Shown here one piece after another: positions 17,960 through 25,089 of a stretch of 64,000 nt of DNA. The stretch's first letter is position 1; the number at the start of each line of letters is the position of its first letter. Position numbers and translations under genes: made by a program. The notes beneath the pieces are model-generated. The model was not told the DNA's origin and searched no databases. It saw only the letters and a program-made list of their open reading frames with translations. The stretch lies in contig CAYSCS010000063.1 in assembly GCA_964429695.1 (NCBI GenBank), forward strand, positions 65,403 to 129,402. The letters are read 5' to 3'. Origin of the DNA: CAYSCS01 sp964429695 (GTDB lineage Bacteria > Acidobacteriota > Aminicenantia > Aminicenantales > Aminicenantaceae).

Positions 17960-18760
17960 ATGGAAGAATATAGAAAAGTTGTCGTGGTGGGAATAATTAT
18001 CATCACTCTTGTTGCGGGGGCAATCACCCTCTATTATTTTTTGAGGACAAGGACTTCGCTTGAAAAAGGACCAGAAGGGGCAAAGGCTGAACCAGCTCTT
18101 GAGGAGCTATCTCAGAAGAGAGAAGTAAAGAGTCTTGATTTCCTTGGAATAAGCCTTGCTGAGAGTGACTCTCTGATTAGGAAATTAGCCAGGGAGCTTT
18201 CTTCTCACCCAAAATTAGAAAAATGGCTTCAGAGCGATCAACTTATCAGGAAATTTACGGCCGCGGTAGATAACATCGCTAATGGCCTGAGCCCTCGTCC
18301 CCAGATTGATTTTTTTGCCCCGAGAGGGGAATTCAGGGTCGAAGAAAAAGACGGGAAGCTCTTCCTGAGCCCTGAAACTTATAACCGATACGACCAAGTT
18401 GCGGATATCTTCCTTTCTCTTGACACCGAAGCCTGCGTCAGGCTTTATCGTCAGGCGAAACCGCTAATCCAGGAAGCTTACCGTGAACTCGGCTATCCTG
18501 AAAAAGATTTCGATGATACGCTCTTTCAAGCCATTGTGGAACTTCTCCAAGTGCCTGTTGTAGAAAGGGAAATTGTTCTTAGAAAAGAATTATTGACTTA
18601 TGTCATGGTCGAAAGCGAGCTGGAGAAGCTGAGTGAGGCTCAGAAGCATCTCCTTCGCATGGGGCCTGAAAATGTAAGAATCATTCAGGGGAAATTGAAG
18701 GAACTGGCCATCGCTCTGGGCTTTCCCGAAGAGAAGCTTCCCAGGACAAGAATTTATTGA
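17960..18760 (+). CDS. DUF3014 family protein
   Basis: A 266-residue protein with one N-terminal membrane anchor (about residues 8-28). The soluble domain carries the marks I associate with DUF3014: ESDSLIRKLARELSSHPKLEKWL, FTAAVDNIANGLSPRP, a PRG...RVEE stretch, AYRELGYP and QKHLLRMGPENVRIIQGKL. It is probably periplasmic and function is unknown. GAGGAGGAAATAAG sits ahead of the ATG. Confidence 0.82.
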   Translation: MEEYRKVVVVGIIIITLVAGAITLYYFLRTRTSLEKGPEGAKAEPALEELSQKREVKSLDFLGISLAESDSLIRKLARELSSHPKLEKWLQSDQLIRKFTAAVDNIANGLSPRPQIDFFAPRGEFRVEEKDGKLFLSPETYNRYDQVADIFLSLDTEACVRLYRQAKPLIQEAYRELGYPEKDFDDTLFQAIVELLQVPVVEREIVLRKELLTYVMVESELEKLSEAQKHLLRMGPENVRIIQGKLKELAIALGFPEEKLPRTRIY

Positions 18761-19142
18761 ATTATCTCTCTCGATGGCGCTCAGGATGTTCAACTCCCTC
18801 TCAAAGAAGAGCAATGTCAGAAATCTTCTTTCTATTCTAAGCAAAAGCTTGCTAAGGGCATTTTTGAACAAGTTTTAAAATAGAAGATGAAGCATGATTC
18901 TAGAGCTTAAGGGAAGAATAGCAACTCTGAGAAAGATTAGACGGAGGGAGAATAATTAAAGCTCCTCAGACACTCTCATGGGTAAGATGAAAAGAGATTT
19001 TCTTCTACTTGAAGCGCAAATTCTATGCTTTCTTTTTTCTCCGTATCTTCCTTTTTCCTCATTTACCCGCTCAAAAGCCATAATAGCCATCTCAACAGAT
19101 TCCAAAATTTTAAACATAGATTTAAGAACTAAAGGAGGGAAG
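18761..19142. other. Intergenic upstream of M24 peptidase
   Basis: About 380 bases. An upstream ATG (18978) is in frame with the peptidase but has no ribosome site, and the encoded extension is not protein-like. No confident promoter was seen. Confidence 0.4.
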
Positions 19143-20531
19143 ATGAAGAAGCTATTCTCGCTTACCACAATTATTATTACCTTGCTTCGTTTCACCTCTC
19201 TTGTGCCAATCTTCGGTTTTGAGGAAAAAATGTTTGAAAAATCAGATTTTAGGGAAAGAAGAGATAAACTTTGCTCTCTAATTGAAGATGGTGTGGCCAT
19301 AATAAGCAACACTGTGCCTTACGCAGGGAGAATCAGGTTGAATCCAGATTTTTTTTACCTAACTGGAGTCGATGTACCGGAAGCCAAGTTGATCTTAATT
19401 CCTTCTAAACTGGCAGAAAAAACTCCTTCTCCTCAAGCATGGAAATCCACTCTCTATTTACCTCCCCACGATCCGAGAAGGGGAGTCTGGGATGACCCCC
19501 AACTTTTTCCGGGAGAAGAGGCTCAGAGAGAAACGGGCATTGAAAATACGGCTTCCCTTGAGGTTTTTTATGCGCATGTGGCAAATCTGGGCAACATAAC
19601 CGAGACGGTTTATCTCCCCTTTCAGAGTAATTTAGATTCTCCGCTTGAGCTTCCTCCTGACCTTCAATTTGTGGAGAAGGTGAGGAAAATACTTCCCCAA
19701 GTGAGAATTAAAAACCTTACTCCTATCCTCGATGAACTCAGATGGAAGAAGTCAAAAAAAGAGATTGAAATCATGAGGGAAGGCTGCAAGATTACTGTTG
19801 AGGCTTTTAAAGAAGCAGCACGCCTGACGAAGCCAGGACATTATGAATATGAGATAGAAGCTGCGGTAAACTACATCTTCAGAAAAAATGGCGCCCAGGG
19901 TGCAGCCTTTACCATAATAGGCTCAGGACCAAATTCTTGCATCCTCCATCATATGAAAAATGACCGTCTGATGGAGAAAGGGGATTTACTCGTAATAGAT
20001 ATAGGAGTATGGTACAAATCATACTCCACAGATTTAACGAGGACAATTCCGGTTTCGGGTAGTTTCACTGCTGAACAGAGAAAGATCTATGAAATCGTTC
20101 TCAGGGCTCAGAAAAAAGCCATATCTATAGTCAAACCTGGAGTCACTCTGGCTGAAATCCATAAAGTTTCAATGGATGTCATCGATGAAGCTGGTTACGG
20201 CAAATATTTTATTCATGGGGTCGGACATTCCCTGAATGGAGGCTCTCTTTACAAACCTGGTAGCCTAGGTTTAGTTTTTAGTGGCATGTATGGAAAATAC
20301 AAGATGGACCGTTATTTTGCGGCCGACAACCCTCTTCTCCCGGGGAGCGTGTTCACGGTAGAGCCTGGAATCTACATTCCCGAGAAAAACCTGGGCATCA
20401 GGATTGAAGATGATATTCTTGTAAGCGAAGATGGGTATGAAATTCTCACTGACGAGGCACCTAAAGAAATTGATGAAATTGAGAGGTTGATGAGAGAGAA
20501 ACCAAAATATTTTATGAGTAGCCATAAATAA
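19143..20531 (+). CDS. Xaa-Pro aminopeptidase, M24 metallopeptidase family
   Basis: A 462-residue enzyme with a signal peptide from the ATG at 19143, which lies just after AAAGGAGGG (19131-19139). I prefer this start to the in-frame ATG at 18978. An N-terminal creatinase-type domain (about 20-180) precedes the pita-bread domain. That domain carries the five dinuclear-metal ligands: Asp in VIDIG, Asp in STDLTRT, His in GVGHSLNGG, Glu in VEPGIY and Glu in RIEDD. It removes N-terminal residues preceding proline from peptides and complements the S9 peptidase at 4.7 kb. Export to the periplasm is inferred from the signal. Confidence 0.92.
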   Translation: MKKLFSLTTIIITLLRFTSLVPIFGFEEKMFEKSDFRERRDKLCSLIEDGVAIISNTVPYAGRIRLNPDFFYLTGVDVPEAKLILIPSKLAEKTPSPQAWKSTLYLPPHDPRRGVWDDPQLFPGEEAQRETGIENTASLEVFYAHVANLGNITETVYLPFQSNLDSPLELPPDLQFVEKVRKILPQVRIKNLTPILDELRWKKSKKEIEIMREGCKITVEAFKEAARLTKPGHYEYEIEAAVNYIFRKNGAQGAAFTIIGSGPNSCILHHMKNDRLMEKGDLLVIDIGVWYKSYSTDLTRTIPVSGSFTAEQRKIYEIVLRAQKKAISIVKPGVTLAEIHKVSMDVIDEAGYGKYFIHGVGHSLNGGSLYKPGSLGLVFSGMYGKYKMDRYFAADNPLLPGSVFTVEPGIYIPEKNLGIRIEDDILVSEDGYEILTDEAPKEIDEIERLMREKPKYFMSSHK

Positions 20532-20608
20532 GGGAAAAGAGTCGAGTCTTAAGTCATAATTTCTTCGATTATTGCCACTCCACTAAGCCCTTAAAGCCGT
20601 AAGCCATT

Positions 20609-21205
20609 TCATTTGATTAAATATTTTATTACTAGGAAGCCACCAAAGAGGAGGATAAAGAAAATTATGGCAAGAAAGTTGAAGTATCTATCGATGAAAG
20701 ATTTTATCCCGGGACCGAATTTTGTGAAAAGAGCAGCTATGGCAAAGAAGCGGAGAGACCTGCTTGTGGCTGAAGCGCTCACAAAGAGAAAGAAATTTAG
20801 TTTGAAAACTCCTGAGGCTATGGTAAAGACTTTGTAAGGAATAGGGGTGAACCCAGCCATGAATACATACCAGAATCCATAATGATTGTAGTTGGTCATG
20901 ACTCTTTCAAAAAGGCTCTCGGTAAATCCGGGAATATATTTAAAGAAGAAGGAATCGACGGCTTCCCAGGCTCCATAGCCGATAAAATAACCTATTATTC
21001 CTCCTGCCAGCGATGCTGCTGAGGTGAAAAAAGCGAAGCGCCAGGATTTTTTTATATTGCCAAGGCAGAGTGCTATGAGAAGAGGGTCGGGAGGAATAGG
21101 AAAAAAGGAACTCTCTGCCAAGGCAAGAAGGACTAGGGCGGATGGTCCCGAAGGTTTATCTGCCCAGTGAAGAACCCAGTCATACAGTTTTTTAAGAAAT
21201 CTCAT
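20609..21205 (-). CDS. VTT/DedA-like membrane protein (YqaA family)
   Basis: A 198-residue membrane protein with four or five hydrophobic segments. The SNARE-associated/VTT signature is visible: ESSFFPIPPDPLLIALCLG, a central GIIGYFIGYGAWE, and GFTPIPYKVFTIASGVF. The short form without further domains matches YqaA. VTT proteins act as lipid scramblases or flippases in the inner membrane (undecaprenyl phosphate for some DedA proteins). It overlaps the end of surE by 14 bases and is co-transcribed with it. Confidence 0.88.
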   Translation of the reverse strand: MRFLKKLYDWVLHWADKPSGPSALVLLALAESSFFPIPPDPLLIALCLGNIKKSWRFAFFTSAASLAGGIIGYFIGYGAWEAVDSFFFKYIPGFTESLFERVMTNYNHYGFWYVFMAGFTPIPYKVFTIASGVFKLNFFLFVSASATSRSLRFFAIAALFTKFGPGIKSFIDRYFNFLAIIFFILLFGGFLVIKYLIK

Positions 21206-21980
21206 CTTCGATGGCTACAAGGATTTTTTTCAAGGAGTTTAGTTTGAGTTTTCTGTAGGCTGTAAAGTCTGTTTTCAAAGGAGAAACAGTGATGAAGCCT
21301 TGCTTTATGGCTACCACGTCGCTGCCTTCGTCTCCGACAAAGGTAGGAGAGCCATCTCCTATCCAGAAATATACATTTTTTCGGGGGTCTGTCTTCTGGA
21401 TTATTTCTGGATTATATCTTTTCTCGCCAAGCTTTACGAGCTTTATTCCTTTTATGGGAGGAGGGGGAATATTGATGTTGAAGGTAATTCCCCTTAGGAA
21501 GTCTCTTTCAAGGGCTTTTATCGCAAATTGGCGGCATATCTTTGCAGAAAAATCAAATCGATACTTCCCCCCTTCATCCGGGAGGGAGGAAAATGCCAGA
21601 GATGGTATACCGAGGAAAGTTCCCTGGATTGCTGCTGCTACTGTCCCTGAGTAACAGATATCTTGCTGGCCGAGATTAGCTCCCTGATTTATTCCGGAGA
21701 TGAGAAGATGAGGCTTTTCAGGGAGAAGACATTTAAGTGCCAGGTAGACACAATCTGCAGGGGTTCCGTCGATGGCAAAAATCCTCTCTTTAATTTTTTT
21801 TACTCTCAATGGTCTGTGAAGGGTAAGAGCCCAAGAGGTGGCGCTCCTTTCTCTGTCTGGAGCGACGATGTAGACTTCACCTATCTCCTTTAAATATTGG
21901 GCAAGGGTTTCTATCCCTTCAGAAAAGAAGCCATCATCATTGGTGAGAAGAATCAGCGCTCTATTTTTTTTTACTTGAAT
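21192..21980 (-). CDS. surE: 5'/3'-nucleotidase SurE, start codon unclear
   Basis: The coding frame holds the full SurE fold. LILLTNDDGFFSEGIE carries the Asp-Asp metal ligands, APDRERSATSW follows, then HRPLRV, AIDGTPADCV, SGINQGANLG and YSGTVAAA. SurE dephosphorylates nucleoside monophosphates in stationary-phase housekeeping. The only ordinary start codon in frame is a TTG at 21809, which would remove the catalytic Asp pair. The conserved frame runs upstream to at least 21956 (CTG) and to ATT at 21980, which is 6 bases after GAGG. A GTG at 21987 would be in frame if the A9 run at 21964-21972 had eight bases. I give the ATT end as the outer bound. Confidence 0.85.
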   Translation of the reverse strand: MQVKKNRALILLTNDDGFFSEGIETLAQYLKEIGEVYIVAPDRERSATSWALTLHRPLRVKKIKERIFAIDGTPADCVYLALKCLLPEKPHLLISGINQGANLGQQDICYSGTVAAAIQGTFLGIPSLAFSSLPDEGGKYRFDFSAKICRQFAIKALERDFLRGITFNINIPPPPIKGIKLVKLGEKRYNPEIIQKTDPRKNVYFWIGDGSPTFVGDEGSDVVAIKQGFITVSPLKTDFTAYRKLKLNSLKKILVAIEDEIS

Positions 21981-22054
21981 GTTTCACCTCGATTGCTAAA
22001 AATTCATACACTTAAACTTTCATCATTCTCTTTAGGAGGAAAGAAATCCTTTTT

Positions 22055-22411
22055 CTAAATTTTCTTTTCGGCTCTTATCATTATGAGGAGCATTTTGAAC
22101 TTCTCTTCCGCCTTCAAAGAGTGAGGCTTATGAGCGGGCATGAGGAGCATCTCTCCTTCATTAAGGGGGACAGGTTTACCTGAAATAAACACTTTTGCTT
22201 TCCCTTCTACACAGAAGATGAGTGCGTCAAAGGGAGCGGTGTGTTCGCTTAATCCCTGCGCTCTGTCAAAAGCGAAAAGAGTCACCGTTCCTGTTTTCTT
22301 GGAGACGAGCTCACGGCTTACCACTGAGCCTTCTTGATAGGCGATGAAATCTTTCAAGCGAATGGCTTCACTCTCAGGGAAGTTTCTTGAACTTGCCTCA
22401 TCAGGATTCAT
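22055..22411 (-). CDS. Cupin-domain protein
   Basis: A 118-residue single-domain cupin. Visible are the first cupin motif around GLSEHTAPFDALIFCVEGKAKV and the second, LNEGEMLLMPAHKPHSLKAEEKFKMLLI. His and Glu residues are placed as metal ligands. Small stand-alone cupins bind a metal and serve varied sensor or enzyme roles, and none can be assigned. It starts with ATG after AAAGGAGAG. The tRNA-Pro gene lies upstream on the same strand. Confidence 0.85.
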   Translation of the reverse strand: MNPDEASSRNFPESEAIRLKDFIAYQEGSVVSRELVSKKTGTVTLFAFDRAQGLSEHTAPFDALIFCVEGKAKVFISGKPVPLNEGEMLLMPAHKPHSLKAEEKFKMLLIMIRAEKKI

Positions 22412-22552
22412 TCTTCTCTCCTTTTTGTCAGCAGATTATACTTATTCTCGATTTGTTTTTCCATGAAAATTTATTTCCAAAAATTCTCACCTTAAAAGAG
22501 GTTTGTCTTGAACGCTGCTTTTTCTTGAGTTCTAAGAGTCTTGAAACAAGAA

Positions 22553-22629
22553 TGGTCGGGACGGGCGGATTTGAACCGCCGACCCCACGCACCCCAAGCG
22601 TGTGCGCTACCAGGCTGCGCCACGTCCCG
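22553..22629 (-). tRNA. tRNA-Pro (anticodon GGG)
   Basis: On the minus strand the cloverleaf closes well: acceptor CGGGACG pairs with CGTCCCG, the D-arm contains GCGCAGCCTGGTAGCGC, and the anticodon stem CACGC/GCGTG holds loop TTGGGGT (anticodon GGG). The T-arm is GGCGG-TTCAAAT-CCGCC. CCA is encoded (22553-22555). Discriminator base A. Confidence 0.97.
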
Positions 22630-22677
22630 ACAAAGGTCTTAATTATATCAGAAAATAGGTGAAGTTTTGACCTTTAT

Positions 22678-23028
22678 TTACTTTTTTAGGACTGAAGCTA
22701 TCTCCTTCAACTCTTCACGCACCTGAACCAGAATTTTCTTCAACTGGTCAGGGTGAAGAACAACCTTTTTCCTGATTCCAAATTCCTCTTCAATCCTTCT
22801 TTTTGCGCCTGCCAGAGTAAAGCCTTGATTCTCAATCAGCTCTTTGAGGCGAAGAATGATGGCGAGGTCCCTCTTGCGAAAAATTTTAGCTCCCGATGCT
22901 GTCCGTCCCGCCTGGAGAAAATAAAACTCTTTTTCCCAGCTGTCTATCACTCGAGGCTCTAATTTCGCAATTCGGCTTACTTCTTCTAGCTTGTAGGCCA
23001 GTTTTTCGCCTTCATTTTGCGCTTTCAT
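22678..23028 (-). CDS. MerR-family transcriptional regulator
   Basis: A 116-residue regulator. Residues about 10-75 form the MerR-type winged helix: YKLEEVSRIAKLEPRVIDSWEKEFYFLQ, then GAKIFRKRDLAIILRLKELIENQGFTLAGAKRRI. A short coiled-coil helix follows. No Cys-rich effector site is present. This short HTH_17/MlrA-like form is common as a stand-alone gene in many phyla. Palindromes in the upstream region (23175-23213) are candidate operators. Confidence 0.88.
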   Translation of the reverse strand: MKAQNEGEKLAYKLEEVSRIAKLEPRVIDSWEKEFYFLQAGRTASGAKIFRKRDLAIILRLKELIENQGFTLAGAKRRIEEEFGIRKKVVLHPDQLKKILVQVREELKEIASVLKK

Positions 23029-23461
23029 TTTAAATTTTGAATCGTTTCGTAAAGCTTTGATTTTTCAATTTGATTTTAATATTCCCTTCTCTATTATCCA
23101 CGGATTAAAATCATCCCTATAATTATCACGGAATCTTTATTTCGTCAAGAAACCATCAATCTAGGGTCCATCTTTCAAGAACTTGATAAAAACGTTAATC
23201 TTCGAACGATTAATTGAAAGATATCATCGAGGAAATGGGATAAACTTTTTTGTTCTCTTTTTAATCTTAACCTAAAAATTAAAGAAGATATAAATTTTTC
23301 TCTTTATATATTTTTACTAGTAATTTAGAGAAAGCTGAAAATAATATGAAAAGGCAGGATAAATCCTCTTCACGCTCTGTAGCAAAAGGTTCTTTTCTTT
23401 CCAGAAAAGTCTGCCGTTTTTTCAAGGCTTTATTTCTGCTATAATTTAAATAAATTCTTCA
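23029..23461. other. Intergenic between merR-type gene and rarA, with palindromes
   Basis: This divergent region of 430 bases holds two inverted repeats: TCAAG-aa-CTTGA at 23175-23186 and TTAATC-(7)-GATTAA at 23195-23213, whose centre contains TTCGAA. They are candidate binding sites for the neighbouring MerR protein. The rarA promoter lies at the right end. Confidence 0.45.
23440..23445 (+). promoter_or_regulatory. -10 box of rarA
   Basis: A perfect TATAAT 16 bases before the ATG, with a weak T-rich -35 around 23418-23424. Transcription would start about 9 bases before the ATG, and no Shine-Dalgarno is present. Confidence 0.5.
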
Positions 23462-24784
23462 ATGAGGAAAGAGGAAAAGCATATTCCCCTTGCCGAAAGG
23501 ATGCGGCCACATAGCCTCGAACAATTCTACGGGCAGGAACATCTTCTGGGAGAGGGGAAGATTCTCTCTGAGCTCATCAAGTCCGACCATCTTGTTTCCC
23601 TTATTTTCTGGGGACCACCTGGTTCGGGAAAGACAACTCTTGGTTATATCCTTGTTCAACACTTCAATTTTCCTTGCCTCTTTTTTAGTGCAGTGCTCTC
23701 AGGCATAAAAGAGGTCAAGGAAGTCATGTCTAAAGCCGAAAGCCATAAGAGACTATATGGTAAGCCCACAATCATCTTCATCGATGAGTTTCACCGTTTT
23801 AATAAGGCTCAGCAGGGAGCGTTTCTCCCCTATGTAGAAAAAGGAGATATAATCCTCTTTGGATCGACCACAGAAAATCCTTCATTTGAAATAATAGCCC
23901 CGCTCCTTTCCAGGATGAAGGTCCTTATCCTCCACCCTTTATCCGAAGAAGCCCTAACCAGAATCCTTAGGGAATCTCTTGAAGATGAAGAGCGAGGCTT
24001 GGGCCGGCTGAAAATGAAGATTGAAGAAAAGGCTCTTCAGATGATTATCGATTATTCAAATGGAGATGCGCGCAGGGCTCTTAATACCCTGGAGATTTCT
24101 GCAAGTCTCGCCAAATCAGGAATGATAACGGCTGAAGAGGTAAGAGAGGCTTTACAGAAGAGAATTCTTCTTTATGATAAAAGCGGAGAAGAACATTTTA
24201 ACCTAATTTCTGCGCTCCATAAGAGCCTCAGGAATAGCGATGTGGATTCTTCCCTTTATTGGCTGGCAAGGATGATTGTGGGCGGAGAGGATCCGCTCTA
24301 TATTGCCCGCAGGCTAGTGAGGTTTGCTTCCGAAGACATCGGTCTTGCTGACCCCCAGGCACTTGCAGTTGCTCTCAATGCCAAGGATGCCTTTGATTTC
24401 ATTGGCTCACCAGAGGGTGAGCTTGCTTTAGCAGAGGCTGTGATTTATCTGGCCTCTGCTCCGAAGAGTAATCGTGCCTATGTTGCTTTTTCCCGAGCAA
24501 AGGAAGATGTGGAGCAGAGTCCCTTTGAACCAGTACCCCTTCATCTCCGAAATCCTGTCACCAGGCTTATGAAAGATGCAGGCTACGGAAGAGATTACCG
24601 CTATGCTCATGACTTTGAAGAGCTCACCACAGATATGGACACATTCCCTGAGAAATTAAAAGGAAGGAAGTATTATTATCCAGGTGAGCTGGGTTTCGAA
24701 AGGGAGATAAAAAAGAGAATTGAATGGTGGAATCTCCAAAAACAGAAGATAATGAAGGAGAAGCAGCAAGATAAAAAGAAGTAA
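23462..24784 (+). CDS. rarA: Replication-associated recombination protein A (AAA ATPase RarA/MgsA)
   Basis: A 440-residue AAA+ ATPase of the clamp-loader clade. Walker A is at residues 51-59 (GPPGSGKTT), followed by Walker B with IIFIDEFHRF, sensor 1 GSTTENPSFE and sensor 2 with GDARRALNTLE. The C-terminal MgsA domain includes DPLYIARRLVRFASEDIGLADP. RarA acts at stalled replication forks together with SSB. Length and motif order match the family. The start is short-leadered (see the promoter entry). Confidence 0.95.
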   Translation: MRKEEKHIPLAERMRPHSLEQFYGQEHLLGEGKILSELIKSDHLVSLIFWGPPGSGKTTLGYILVQHFNFPCLFFSAVLSGIKEVKEVMSKAESHKRLYGKPTIIFIDEFHRFNKAQQGAFLPYVEKGDIILFGSTTENPSFEIIAPLLSRMKVLILHPLSEEALTRILRESLEDEERGLGRLKMKIEEKALQMIIDYSNGDARRALNTLEISASLAKSGMITAEEVREALQKRILLYDKSGEEHFNLISALHKSLRNSDVDSSLYWLARMIVGGEDPLYIARRLVRFASEDIGLADPQALAVALNAKDAFDFIGSPEGELALAEAVIYLASAPKSNRAYVAFSRAKEDVEQSPFEPVPLHLRNPVTRLMKDAGYGRDYRYAHDFEELTTDMDTFPEKLKGRKYYYPGELGFEREIKKRIEWWNLQKQKIMKEKQQDKKK

Positions 24785-24828
24785 TCTTTGTGAATCAAGG
24801 ACATTCTTTTCCGACCTCTCTAAATGAA

Positions 24829-25005
24829 TCAGCCCTTTTCTTTCTTACTTTCTTTGAGAAGATAATATACCTCCCAGCTTATATCATCAGCGACACATCC
24901 CAAACATGACTTTTCTGTAGTGGCAAGCTCTCCATCCTCGATTTTATCTTTGAGGATTTTTTTCACTTTTTTTCTTATTTTATAAAGAAGGATGTAATTT
25001 ATCAT
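24829..25005 (-). CDS. 58-residue CxxC miniprotein, unknown
   Basis: A frame of 58 codons plus stop. The N-terminal half is basic and helical (YKIRKKVKKILKDKIEDGEL). A CLGC pair follows at residues 38-41, then a charged helix with Trp and Tyr (DDISWEVYYLLKESKKEKG). It has its own good promoter (25018-25046) with the -10 box 12 bases before the ATG and no Shine-Dalgarno, like other genes of this window. Two cysteines suggest metal or disulfide use. I do not recognise the family; coding is inferred from composition plus promoter. Confidence 0.5.
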   Translation of the reverse strand: MINYILLYKIRKKVKKILKDKIEDGELATTEKSCLGCVADDISWEVYYLLKESKKEKG

Positions 25006-25017
25006 TTTTCTAAGTGG

Positions 25018-25046
25018 ATAATAACAGCTTGATTTTTTGATGTAAA
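25018..25046 (-). promoter_or_regulatory. Promoter for the 58-residue ORF
   Basis: Leftward TTTACA at 25046-25041, a 17-base spacer and TATTAT at 25023-25018. It lies back to back with the rightward promoter at 25049, with the -35 boxes two bases apart. Confidence 0.5.
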
Positions 25047-25048
25047 GA

Positions 25049-25078
25049 TTGAGGAATAAAAATAAAAAGTGTTATCAT
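25049..25078 (+). promoter_or_regulatory. Promoter for PQQ-propeller lipoprotein
   Basis: TTGAGG at 25049-25054, an 18-base spacer and TATCAT at 25073-25078. It lies 11 bases before the ATG, so the leader is very short and has no ribosome site. Confidence 0.45.
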
Positions 25079-25089
25079 AGCCACTACTT

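Noticed and set aside
22055..22110. Possible terminator after the cupin gene
   Set aside because: AGGAAAG...CCTTT pairing is short and interrupted, so not supportable.
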